From NCBI GenBank assembly GCA_011957885.1, contig BLMO01000167.1, forward strand, positions 1 through 45,544: DNA of 45,544 bases. Direction: 5' to 3'. How positions within the stretch are numbered: position 1 is the first letter of the stretch; the number at the start of each line of letters is the position of its first letter. This stretch comes from Clostridiales bacterium (GTDB lineage: Bacteria > Bacillota > Clostridia > Oscillospirales > CAG-272). Positions 15,270 to 25,300 of the stretch are shown piece after piece. The translations under genes and the position numbers were made by a program. Below the pieces are notes generated by a model. It was not told the DNA's origin. It was given only the letters and a program-made list of their open reading frames with translations, and ran no database searches.

Positions 15270-15290
15270 CTTTTTACCTCGTTAATATAT

Positions 15291-17642
15291 TTATTCTGTA
15301 ATTAAAACAGTCAATTCAATCCTCTTCATTTTTCCCGCAGCGAAATAGGAAAATGCGGTGAAAAGAAAAGCAACGACAACAGTCGGAAGAAGAGTACTTT
15401 CCCAAGTGGAATGAGCGGCAAAATTACTGATACCCGCCAATTTCATGACGGATGAAACCAAGGGTTCCGTCAGAAATGTTGCTAAAACTGTTCCGATGAT
15501 CGAGCCGATCAACGCTACCATTCCAAAACGCAACGCAAAAGTCAGGCGCAGACGGTTGGTGCTAAAGCCGATAGCTTTGTAAATGCCTAAATCCTTTTGT
15601 TCTGCGGAAAGAATTTTACTTCCGGTCATAACGGTTACAATCAGTATAAAGATGGCAACCAACCCGTACATCAGAATGACCAATGCCCGCATAGCTGAGA
15701 TAATACCGAACAGACCCGGCCATGTGTTTTCATGTACATGAATATCCCCGCCATAAGTATTTTCCAAAGCTTCGGAAATGATTGTTTTCTGAGATGGATC
15801 AGCAAGAAAATAATGCCAGCACCAAAGGTTCGGATGGTCTCTGCCGATTTTCAAATATCCTTCGCGGCTCATTCCCACATTGTCGCCCATATCATTAGCA
15901 CAGGAATAGATTCCGGATACGATATATTCGCCCGAGCCGCTGTCACCTCTGACCGTTACGCTATCACCGATGGATATACCAAAACTTGCAGCAACATATT
16001 CAGTCAGTACAATTTCATTGTCAGTCGTACAGGTTCTGCCCGCAAGCAGATGAAAACGCTCCGGCTGATCGATTACATTCGCCGTATAATCTACACCATT
16101 TACCGCAACTGTCGGCATGGCCAGCACATAGGTGTCTGTGATATTCGTGTAGCTAAGAATCGTATCTTCAAATTCTGCCGGTGTCAGTTCACCAAAGGAC
16201 TGCACGCCGATATCGTGATCCGCCGGATTAAAGGCGTCCATCATACCTTTTCCGTCAGTTCCGAGCCAGGCGTTCATGCGACCCACCAACGATGCAAAAA
16301 ACACCAGAAGCAAGGCAACCGCCAGCGTCCCTATATAGCGTCCTTTATGACTCATCAGTTGACGGAATGTAAGCCGTACGGAAATCCACTTTCCGAAAAC
16401 AGATGGCGTTTGCACGGTCTTTCCATCTTCCGAATCTGTTTCCCCCCGAATCACTTTCATAGGGGATATGCGGCCGATTCTTCGGGTTCGCACCAGGATA
16501 AATCCCGTGAGGAAAAACAGGATCAAGCCGCAGGATATCAGGCTTTCAAGCAATGGTAATTCTGTCGGAATCCGTATGCCGGTCGTTGTCAGCGTTGCGT
16601 CGGCAGTAAGCCGGCTGAGCGGAACAGTCGCTATAAAGCCGATCAGCAATCCCGAAAGGATAGATATTGCATACTGTAACAGCTGAAGCTGTCTCAGTTT
16701 TCCCGATGTCAGACCTATGGTTTTTAGAATGCCCATATTCACGGCATCGGAGGCAATCGTACTGCCTATGCTGTGACTGAGCACAGCAATGACAGCAAGG
16801 AGCAGCACGGCAACAAAAGCAAGCAGCAATCCGCTGAACGCATTTTGCAGAATCAGCATAAACCCCTGAATCGCCTCTTTACTGTGAACATCCTCGGAAT
16901 ATTCGCTGATTGCCGTTTGTTCATTGAGAAGGCTGTTGAGTTCGGAAACGGTCAACCGATTTTCTGTTGTCGGGAAGATATGCAGCATAGCGCCGTCACG
17001 GGCAAGCGCGTCAATTCCTGCGTTTTGCAGAATGAAAAGGACTGCTTCTCGATCTTCCTCGCTGATTAGAAAGCCCTTCATACCAATCATGGAACTGCCC
17101 ATAAACGGGTCTTCGTAAAAGCCCTTGACCGTGAGCGTCAGATTTCGTCCCGACCTTGCAATCGGGAAAATAACTTCATCGCCGAGTTTTATTCCAAACA
17201 TGGAAACCATAGAGGGCGATACATAAACCTCTCCCTGTAAAATCTGATCGGGTTGCGCTGTATAGCCGGATAAATCCTCCGCAAAAAAGCGATAACGGGT
17301 TTCCTGCGGGATATAGGTGATAAGCTGCCCCTCGCTGTCCGATTCCTGTCCGTTCACCGTATAGTTTACATAAATCAGTGGCTGTGCCTGCGCACGGTCA
17401 ATTTCCGAAAGCGACTCCATGCTGTCTGTCAGCGTTTTCATATCCGGTACACCCGATACCCATGCAGTCAGTTCACCAAAACCTGCTCGCTGCATTTCAC
17501 TTTGGATATATCTGCCTGAATTCGACCATACCGTTAATACGGTTCCATGCGCTGCCGCAACCAACAGCATGAGAATAAAGATCCCGGCAAGACTTCCTTT
17601 GTGCCGCTTCATATTTGCCTTTAATAAGGTCGTTGTCTCCAT
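15291..17642 (-). CDS. ABC transporter permease with two FtsX domains
   Basis: A 783-residue membrane protein from the ATG at 17642 (an upstream start at 17675 would overlap the ATPase gene). One transmembrane helix near the N-terminus is followed by a large extracellular domain. A first FtsX domain contains DAVNMGILKTIGLTSGKLRQL. A second extracellular domain follows, and a C-terminal FtsX domain contains KDLGIYKAIGFSTNRLRL. This is the MacB/LolCDE-type mechanotransmission architecture typical of Firmicute exporters of peptides or amphiphiles. It partners with the ATPase encoded immediately upstream. Confidence 0.9.
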   Translation of the reverse strand: METTTLLKANMKRHKGSLAGIFILMLLVAAAHGTVLTVWSNSGRYIQSEMQRAGFGELTAWVSGVPDMKTLTDSMESLSEIDRAQAQPLIYVNYTVNGQESDSEGQLITYIPQETRYRFFAEDLSGYTAQPDQILQGEVYVSPSMVSMFGIKLGDEVIFPIARSGRNLTLTVKGFYEDPFMGSSMIGMKGFLISEEDREAVLFILQNAGIDALARDGAMLHIFPTTENRLTVSELNSLLNEQTAISEYSEDVHSKEAIQGFMLILQNAFSGLLLAFVAVLLLAVIAVLSHSIGSTIASDAVNMGILKTIGLTSGKLRQLQLLQYAISILSGLLIGFIATVPLSRLTADATLTTTGIRIPTELPLLESLISCGLILFFLTGFILVRTRRIGRISPMKVIRGETDSEDGKTVQTPSVFGKWISVRLTFRQLMSHKGRYIGTLAVALLLVFFASLVGRMNAWLGTDGKGMMDAFNPADHDIGVQSFGELTPAEFEDTILSYTNITDTYVLAMPTVAVNGVDYTANVIDQPERFHLLAGRTCTTDNEIVLTEYVAASFGISIGDSVTVRGDSGSGEYIVSGIYSCANDMGDNVGMSREGYLKIGRDHPNLWCWHYFLADPSQKTIISEALENTYGGDIHVHENTWPGLFGIISAMRALVILMYGLVAIFILIVTVMTGSKILSAEQKDLGIYKAIGFSTNRLRLTFALRFGMVALIGSIIGTVLATFLTEPLVSSVMKLAGISNFAAHSTWESTLLPTVVVAFLFTAFSYFAAGKMKRIELTVLITE

Positions 17643-17655
17643 TTTATGCACCGCC

Positions 17656-18417
17656 TTACCATTGCAGAGAGGCAAGCCACCGGCTTACCTTATCTTCTCT
17701 TGCTCGAATATCCTCCTGTCCGTAAGGTGAAAGAGCAAGCTCATCCAAAATTTTGCCGTCCTCCAAATACAGAATGCGATTGCCGTGCATAGCCGCCTTT
17801 ATATCGTGGGTAACCATTAAAATGCTCTGACCGCCGCTGTTAAGCTCTGTCAGCAGCGCCATCACTTCCTCGCTGTTGGATTTATTTAATGCGCCGGTCG
17901 GCTCGTCCGCAAAAATAAGTCCCGGATTTCCGATCATAGCTCTTGCGATCGCTGCACGCTGTGCTTCGCCGCCGGATACCTGAGAAGGCAACCGATCTTT
18001 CGCTCCGTCTGCGTGCATTTTGACAAGCAAAGCGTTTGCTGTATCTTTGATTTCCCGAACGGTTCCGGCTTTTGCTGCATATCCTGCCACCGCTACATTT
18101 TCAAACAGAGTCAGGTTGCTGACCAGATGGGTTTGCTGAAACACAAATCCGAATTCCTTTGCTCGAAGCTGTGCCATTTTCTTTTCAATCAGACCATCCA
18201 TGCGCTGTCCTTTGAATGTGATTTCACCGCTTGTGATTCCATCCATTCCGGAAAGAGCATACAGCAATGTGGATTTTCCCGCACCGGATGCGCCCATGAT
18301 TACGGTAAAATCGCCTTCGTAAAGTTCAATATCAATATGATTTAGTACCTGTGTCTCTGTCCCGCTTTGTGAGAATGATTTGCAGACGTCCTGTCCGCTG
18401 AGCAAAGTATTTTTCAT
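17656..18417 (-). CDS. ABC transporter ATP-binding protein (MacB/LolD type)
   Basis: 253 residues with all ABC motifs: Walker A GASGAGKST (about residue 42-50), Q-loop FVFQQ, signature VSGGEAQR, Walker B LIFADEPTGAL and the H-loop VTHD. The class is that which pairs with FtsX-type permeases, and such a permease follows directly. The ATG overlaps the end of the adenylating-enzyme gene by 4 bases. Export rather than import is expected for this type. Confidence 0.93.
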   Translation of the reverse strand: MKNTLLSGQDVCKSFSQSGTETQVLNHIDIELYEGDFTVIMGASGAGKSTLLYALSGMDGITSGEITFKGQRMDGLIEKKMAQLRAKEFGFVFQQTHLVSNLTLFENVAVAGYAAKAGTVREIKDTANALLVKMHADGAKDRLPSQVSGGEAQRAAIARAMIGNPGLIFADEPTGALNKSNSEEVMALLTELNSGGQSILMVTHDIKAAMHGNRILYLEDGKILDELALSPYGQEDIRAREDKVSRWLASLQW

Positions 18418-19783
18418 GCTGCGCCCTCCGTTTCTTCCGTATTTTTTACAATCAGCCGTTTCTTTCCCGTTTTAGGATCAGGCAGGATTTCATCGACAAA
18501 TGTAACATAGAATTGTACGAAGCACAGTTTCTTCTCTGCAAGAATGTTCTTCATTTCTCTAAAATTTCCTTCCGAATCTCATTTATGTCAGCGTGATCGG
18601 CAACCTCTGCCAACATTTCAAAAGTATCCGCCGATATCTGTCGGAACTGATAATCCCTGAGTCCTTCAATACAAATCCCCTCAATGGCAAGAGGATGGAG
18701 AAATTCGCGGCTTCCGTTTCCGTCCTCAAACCAAAGTATATCTTCGTTCCTGCCAAGCAGTCCGATTGCCCGTGTAAAAGGATAACATCCGGTTGGCTCC
18801 GGAGCGGTAAGGGTCAGGCTGTCGGAAAGACGATACCGGATCAACGGCTGTGCAAAGTTATACAGACAGGTAAGATACATGCTTCCGTTTTCTATTTCAA
18901 TCACATTCATATCGTCAAACAACAACATGCCTTCTGTAGGATCCGTCTCCACACCAAGAGACAGGGACTCGCTTGCACCATAAAAATTGATAATCTCAGC
19001 CTGAAAGGTTTCTTCCAGATAATGACGCAGACTCACTCCAAGCGGTTCCCCACAGGAAATCACTCGGAAAATGTTTAGTTCGATCTCACCCTTTTCTACT
19101 AATTCACCGAGGATTTTAATGGCAGAGGGATAGCCGATAATCATATTGGGCTTAAACTCTCGAATCTGCTGGATCCATTCTGAAAGAGGTGTTTTGATAT
19201 CCAGATAGAGTTGGCTGGCATGAACTCCGTCAATTCCGTCGCCTACTGCCATCGCCCCGCCGTAGCGACCGTCCGTTGCCGCAATATATACAATTCGCGG
19301 GCCTTTGGCAAGCAGCTTTACTATCTGAGACATAGACATATTCCAAAGTGCCGCACGGATAATCCCCAGCAGCATACTGCTCCATGCTGCTTCGTCATAA
19401 ACAAAGTACCCCGGTGTTCCTGTGCTGCCGGAGGAATGTACTACATGATATTTTCCTTTGAATGGCTTGCGGTCAGCAGTTTCTTCTGCGTCAAACCGGC
19501 GAAGTTCCGCCTGCTTCAAATCGGAAACGGTAACCAGTTTGTCAAAGTGTGTAAGCAATAAGGATTTATCAATGGTCGGGAAGGCAGAAAGCGGTAGAAT
19601 ATCGATATTTTCCTCTATGATTCCGGCTTTTGTAAAGGAGTCACGGTAATATTCAGAATGCTCATAAGCATAGCGCAGCAGAGTCCGCAATCTGTCTTGC
19701 TGTAAGCGTTTGATTTGTTTCGGTGTTTTCTTTTCGTTTCTTTTTAACTGATATAACTCATAGAGCAGTTTTAGGTACTTCAT
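18414..19783 (-). pseudogene. PaaK-like adenylate-forming enzyme with a C-terminal frameshift
   Basis: The ATG at 19783 follows AGGAGG and overlaps the upstream hydrolase stop by 4 bases. About 410 residues are in frame, with the adenylation P-loop HSSGSTGTPG and the ATP-binding YGASES and RYRLSD motifs of the phenylacetate-CoA ligase/CapK group. The frame ends at TGA 18551. In the -1 frame the expected C-terminal lid continues for 46 codons to 18414 and contains PDPKTGKKRLIV. One missing A in the run GAGAAA[A]TGAAG explains the break. It would activate a carboxylic acid as acyl-AMP for ligation to CoA, an amine or a carrier. Split genes or a sequence error are the alternatives. Confidence 0.75.
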
Positions 19784-20884
19784 TTCCGTTCCTCCTGTTC
19801 CACCGTAAATGTATATCTTTCGGTATAACCTTCCCGATGGTAATAATGAACCTCTCCGGTGCTTTGGTTGAATACAATGCTCCATTCCGTAGACTCAAAC
19901 TCACCAAAAATTTTTTTGCTCACGCTGTCTAATGCATCACGGACATCCTCCATACCCATTGTTTCATGGTCAACGAGCGCTTTCACTAAAATGTCATATC
20001 GCTCATGAGATTGCACTGTGCCGACACCGTTTTTTTCGCCCTCGGCGAGATAAAAATTGGTAACGACCGGTGTTTCAGTTACGATCATTTCATTGTCTAC
20101 ATATTCCACAACCACGCTGTTTCCGGTATGGTCGGCAATCGCAAGATGCATCATATATCCCATAGAGGCGTGCATATCGTACTGTCTGAGCAGTTCCACC
20201 GCTTCTTCTACCGTTGCCGCTTTATTCAGCAGCAGGCGAATGGCTGTCGTTGTGGTAATATCCGGCTTATCCGTATTTTGAGAAATGATTGCGGAATCCT
20301 GAATCATGTTCACCGAAACTGCAAGTCCTTTTTCGTTCATGCCGTCCAGCGGCGCATACATGCAGATGATCGCCTGCGCCTGATCCGGCAAAGAGGAAAG
20401 CAGCATCCCACTCATATTGATAAAGTCCGTATTCACTGTTGAAATGGAAGCATATTCGCTATTCGGTATATTTTGCACGATCATAGCATTATTCAAAATT
20501 TCTTCCAAACAAAGCGTTTCCGTTCTTATCTTTTACCGATATCGTGCTGCATCCGAACGGCATTTCGTTAAAAGAAAACTCTCCTGTGCCGGACAGCAGA
20601 TTCTGCGAAAGAAATGCTATGACTTCGGTATCTGAGGAAGCGCCTCCCTGTGCCAAAAATTCATCAAATCCAAAATCTCCTTCATATTTTACGGCGGAAA
20701 GACCGTCTGTCAATTTTGTGACCTTAGCCGAAAGTGTAATTTCAGGAGAGGTCTGGTATGTGTTGCTATTATTTTGAGTAGATTCATTATTTTCCTGCTG
20801 ATGGTTATTTGCTTTGCTACAGCTTACAAAAACAAAAGACATAGCAAGCAATACCAGAAGACATAATACTGTTTTTCTTTTCAT
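19780..20884 (-). pseudogene. Secreted linear-amide C-N hydrolase (choloylglycine/penicillin V acylase family), frameshifted
   Basis: The first part starts at the ATG 20884 (GAAAGGAG upstream) with a lipoprotein signal ending FVSC. After a linker it reaches the family core FGCSTISVKDKNGNALFGRNFE, where the Cys after FG is the Ntn nucleophile, and then hits TAA at 20489. The remainder (NNAMIVQNIPNSEYASISTVNTDFI to the end, 19780) is open in the +1 frame. Together they make a normal-length family member of about 370 residues. The family cleaves amides such as penicillin V, bile-salt conjugates or acyl-homoserine lactones. As a lipoprotein it would act outside the cell. First gene of the operon. 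Confidence 0.78.
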
Positions 20885-20918
20885 TTCAAACTCCTTTCGG
20901 CGTTTTATCACTGTCTAT

Positions 20919-20957
20919 ATTGTATCAAAGCGTAAATAGAATAGCAAATACTTATAT
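20919..20957 (-). promoter_or_regulatory. LysR operator and promoter of the hydrolase operon
   Basis: Plus-strand ATAGCAAATACTTATAT (20941-20957) is identical to the box at 13574. On the minus strand TTGCTA inside it serves as -35, and TACAAT (20924-20919) is the -10 after 17 bases. The minus-strand form has ATA at one end and TAT at the other with 11 bases between, as LysR-type sites do. Confidence 0.75.
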
Positions 20958-20974
20958 TTGATGCCTTGATATGC

Positions 20975-21003
20975 TTGACAGCTATATGTATTTGTGATAT
21001 ACT
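20975..21003 (+). promoter_or_regulatory. Promoter of the LysR gene with an operator in its spacer
   Basis: TTGACA (20975-20980), 17-base spacer, TATACT (20998-21003). The spacer holds ATATGTATTTGTGATAT, which shares GTATTTG with the inverted form of the 20941 box and starts its TATGTATT core exactly 44 bases from it. Binding here would repress the regulator's own gene. Confidence 0.8.
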
Positions 21004-21031
21004 TCATACAAGTAGAAAGGAGGCACGATGT

Positions 21032-21907
21032 ATGGAACTCAGAGTATTACAGTATTTTCTTGCAGTAGCGAGGGAACAGAGTATTTCCGGCGCTGCTGAA
21101 TCTTTATTTCTTTCACAACCAACGCTATCCAGACAGCTCAAAGAGCTGGAGGAAAAACTGGGTAAACAGCTTTTTATTCGTGGAAATCGACGGATTACTC
21201 TGACAGATGAAGGAATGATTCTTCGTAAACGGGCGGAAGAAATTATGGAGCTTGTAAAAAAAGCCGAAGATGAAATTTCACTGTCGGATGATCTGATAGC
21301 CGGAGATATCACAATAGGAACCGGAGAAACAGACGGTATTCGTTTTTTGGCAAAGGCTGCAAAAGCACTTCAGGAAAATTATCCCTTAATCCATTTTCAT
21401 ATTGTCAGCGGGGATAAAGCAAGAGTAACGGAAGAGTTAGACCGGGGACTCATTGATTTCGGCTTGATTTTCGGAGATATTGATGAATCAAAGTATGAAT
21501 ATATCCATTTGCCATATCAAGACAAGTGGGGTGTTTTGATGCGCAAGGATTCTCCGCTTGCAGAAAAAGAGACAGTAACAGCAGAAGACTTGATCGATAA
21601 ACCGCTGATTCTTTCACGGCAGGCTTTTCAGAATTCGGAATTTCTTGAGTTCTTTTCTTGCGAACAGGATAAGCTGAATATTGTCGCAACTTATAATCTG
21701 TTATTTAATGGCTCCTTAATGGTAGAGGAAGGGATGGGATATGCTATTTGTCTTGACGGAATTATCAATGTTTCCGGGGACAGCAATATATGCTTCCGTC
21801 CGATCAGACCGGAGATCAGAGCAAGTATGAGTATCATTTGGAAAAAGTATCAGGTGCTCACAAAGGCTACCGAGAAATTTATTCAGAAGATACAGGAAAT
21901 TCTTTGA
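21032..21907 (+). CDS. LysR-family transcriptional regulator
   Basis: A 291-residue regulator starting at the ATG 21032 behind AAGGAGG. The N-terminal winged helix is canonical (MELRVLQYFLAVAREQSISGAAESLFLSQPTLSRQLKELEEKLG), followed by a periplasmic-binding-like effector domain from about residue 90. Divergently transcribed from the hydrolase operon with the shared operator between them, the standard LysR arrangement. It should activate that operon, and formerly the SDR gene, in response to a pathway metabolite. Confidence 0.95.
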   Translation: MELRVLQYFLAVAREQSISGAAESLFLSQPTLSRQLKELEEKLGKQLFIRGNRRITLTDEGMILRKRAEEIMELVKKAEDEISLSDDLIAGDITIGTGETDGIRFLAKAAKALQENYPLIHFHIVSGDKARVTEELDRGLIDFGLIFGDIDESKYEYIHLPYQDKWGVLMRKDSPLAEKETVTAEDLIDKPLILSRQAFQNSEFLEFFSCEQDKLNIVATYNLLFNGSLMVEEGMGYAICLDGIINVSGDSNICFRPIRPEIRASMSIIWKKYQVLTKATEKFIQKIQEIL

Positions 21908-21947
21908 CTTGATATTTTTGATTCCGTGGATTCAATAAATACGATGT

Positions 21948-21993
21948 AAAAGCACATTGAACCTCCAAACTGTGAGGCACAATGTGCTTTTTT
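21948..21993. terminator. Terminator downstream of the LysR gene
   Basis: AAAAGCACATTG (21948-21959) pairs with CAATGTGCTTTT (21980-21991), with a second inner stem CCTC/GAGG, and ends in a T run. Extended arms make it usable in both directions. Confidence 0.8.
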
Positions 21994-22080
21994 GTCACTT
22001 TGCTATCTTTGAACGAATACTCTAAAATTGAACGATTACTTTTTGAGTTTCAAGTAACTTTCCCGTGAAAAACGCAAAAA

Positions 22081-22215
22081 TGCCGCCACAAAACACACTT
22101 GTGACGGCTGAAAATCTCTATTTAAAAATATGAAAAGGCTGAAAAAGCCCATAGAATAAGGGGTTTCGGGTAAAAAGAAAGAACGCTAACTTTGTATCAA
22201 AATTAGCGCTCTTAT
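22081..22215. other. Non-coding interval with hairpins
   Basis: No gene found between the LysR terminator and 22352. Hairpins are present at about 22081-22111 (GCCGCCACAA with TTGTGACGGC, one mismatch) and about 22175-22207 (GCTAA...TTAGC with TTTG/CAAA inside). The second sits about 25 bases before the dispersed repeat motif, the same relative position as the hairpin in the IS tails near 27.9 and 31.1 kb. Confidence 0.5.
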
Positions 22216-22232
22216 TTGTCCAATCGGGACGG

Positions 22233-22273
22233 AAAAGATATTTTTGCGGTTTCGTGTAGGAATTTGAACTCTC
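22233..22273 (+). repeat. Dispersed repeat motif, copy 1
   Basis: AAAAGATATTTTT followed after 14 bases by GGAATTTGAACTCTC. Related copies occur at 27965-28008 and 31165-31208. Each lies shortly beyond the 3' end of a minus-strand cargo gene (here 79 bases from the NACHT gene stop). Function unknown; possibly an element end or recombination footprint. Confidence 0.6.
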
Positions 22274-22351
22274 GGGTTATTGAAGCCATAAAAAAACACT
22301 TTTGTATTCTGCACGTAAATTCTATAGAATTTTCACTATGTTATAGTTTTT

Positions 22352-25300
22352 CTACACATTCACCTTATCCCAAAGTGTCTTAATTTTAGGAATCGTCCAT
22401 TCAATACCACTTCTTTGATTATATAATTGCTCGATATAGATAAGTACGGTATTGCAAAAACTTCGTTCTTCTTCAGAAATGCAATCCGATTGTACTACAC
22501 TTTGTAAGTGATCTGTAACTGCTTCAAAATCATTATCTGCTAAATTTACATACGCTTTATATAAACTATTATACAATCGGAATACGTCGCTGTCTTCAAA
22601 TCCCGGATTAAAACGAAGTATTCGCATATCACCTAAACGATCAAGCAATCCAATGTCATTGATAACTGATAGTGATTCCAATGGAGAACTATAAGACATA
22701 CTATAAACAAAATCAGTAGATTTCATAGATGATTTCATTTGATCGTAAAAACACTGCAACCCGTATGCACTATTCAGATATATCAGCTCGCCGATAAATT
22801 TTTGCTCACTGGGAGAATCCCGACTCACTTGTTCCAGTCGCTCTTTCAATCGGAAATCTCTATAACCAATGGTAATATTTACAATATGTTCGAATAAGTC
22901 CTTATCCTCTGTCCCAAGAAACCGATCATAAATGTATTCGTACCCCTTTATATCATTTATATAATCAAGTGCGTGGCGTTTGTGCCAAGATGCCAATGCA
23001 GCGTTTAAACAGATATCTTCAGCTTTTTGAAGCGCTGCATCCAGATGACGGTCTTTGCAGAATTGAATATACATTTCCAGGGTATCTAAACAAAGGTTGT
23101 CTTCCAACAAGTTATGCATGATCTGATCTGCTATTTCCGCTTCGCTAAGATGATTACAAATATATTGCGGAATTTTTGAATAGCCAATCTCCTCCTGTTT
23201 TTTAAAGAAGCGTGGAGGAACAAGCAGCATTTTCAAATATATGTCTTTCTCGTAATGAAAATCAAAAAAATCAGAAAAGAAAATAAAGTATAGCCCGGCA
23301 TAAGTATAAGTGATTCCCCCAGTATCGTTATCGCTGAAGTCTTTACTGAAATCCATACAAGCAAGCAATTCATTGCAGTATGCCTGAAAATATTCTTTTT
23401 GACAATCGCTTATTGTAATTTTATTGTCATGCCGCAATATTTTATATGCCTGTCTTGCAATGAATCGTTTCCAATTTTCCACATGTAAAATGGCATCAAG
23501 AACAATTCTGTTATTACTATCATCATCTGTTCCTAAGTTATAGTATATCTGACGCAAAGTAGAGGATTCTACAAACTTGGGTCTGCTGCTATATTCAAAA
23601 AAGTCAAATCTGAAATTTTTTAGTTCAGAAAAAGTAATTTTTTTATTTCCAGATTTGACTACCAATTTTTCCACAAGACTACAGTATTCTGATTTATCAA
23701 ATAGCGCATTAAAGTATATTTGATATCCTTCTTCCCTTGCTGCATCATGATCAAAATACTGCGTTTCTTTCGGCAAGCTGATCCCGCGTTCGAGTAGTGC
23801 CGCTTTATAATCTTTATACCAAGGATCATCGAAATGAAATCTGCTTGCTAATTCATTCACTAATTCTTTGTATCTTTGCGGATCATTTTTATATTCTGCC
23901 AGCAAACATTCGTAGCAATCGGCATCACCAAGTGCTTTTAACAAGTATCCAGCCCAAAGTTTTTGTTCTTCCGATTTATCTTCTGCAATTTTCATAAAGG
24001 CAACAGTCTTAGTTCCTGTTTTTTCAAAGAAAGTAATGCACTCTTTTGAAAACCCATTATGTTGAAACGCAGATTCCAGAAATGCTCCAATGACCGTATC
24101 AAGCAAAACTATATTTCCTTGATTATAAGATGCTATTGCATTAGACATTATTTTCCCACAATACTTATGTTCTATAGAAAATATATCATGTCTTTGTGCG
24201 ATCGTAAAAATAATCTTACATAAACAGGCAGGATCGCGTACCTCGCAAAAAGCATTCAAAACTTCAAATCGAATGCCGTACTGATCCTCCCTATTCTTCT
24301 CTGCCAGCTTGAACGCTTCTATAAAATAGTCTATATGTGCTTCGCACAGATGCACACTTTTTAAATACCGCAAAACCTGCAGAACATAAAATCCTTCCGC
24401 ATCGTCTTGAAAATGATCTGCCAAATATAATGTAATAACATCGGAAGAAAGTCCAAGAGATACTATTGCAGCAAGCGCTCTTCCCTTTTCATAATTTCTG
24501 ATATCATGCGATCGAAGGCAATCAAACAAAATCTGCTGTACTTGTTTATCCATACCGTATAAATTTGTAAATTCGGATAGAACAATCAAAGCATTACTGA
24601 GCGCTCTGAACTTGCTCTGCGTTGAAATTTGATCCAGCAAATATTCACATAACTTTTTCGATTGCCCGAATTTTGCGACCCTTTCAGCGCTGTTCAGTCC
24701 ATGAGTAATCCATACATTTTTTTGAGAAAATCCGTCCAGAAGTTTTATGACTAAGTCCGCTCTGGTTGCTTCATCTATGCGGCTTGTTTCAAATTGAATC
24801 AGTATTTCCGGATCCTTTTCGATGAGTAAATCTACAAGATCGCTGTTTTCACGGATCAGTACTAAGAATGACAATACATTGATCCATGATGTAATGATCT
24901 TACCTTGTCTATTGAATACCAACTTTTCAATGTCTTCAAATTGTAACTGATTCAGAAATTGCGCCGTTAAATACTCACGAAATATATTGTGTTCAAAGCT
25001 CCATTCATTTTTTTCGTTTTTTGAAAAAATACCCGAATATTTAATTAGAGTCCGTTCATCATTATTCGGAAATAGCTTTTGGTAGTCAACATTAGATAAA
25101 TTTTTCGTATTGAAACATTGTATTCCAAATGCCAACTTTTGAAGATTTAAAAATATTTGAAATTCATAATCCTCTATCTCTTTTGTAGTTGCATACTTAG
25201 TACAATCTTTGTCAAAACGATTTCGTACTATTTCCTGCATAATATCTGACTTTTCTGGCAAGCCATTGTTGCGCTTATATATATTGACAAGTTCTCTTAA

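Noticed and set aside
18414..18554. 46-codon frame after the PaaK-like gene as a separate small gene
   Set aside because: Its PDPKTGKKRLIV sequence is the normal C-terminal lid of the enzyme, so it is the rest of the broken gene.
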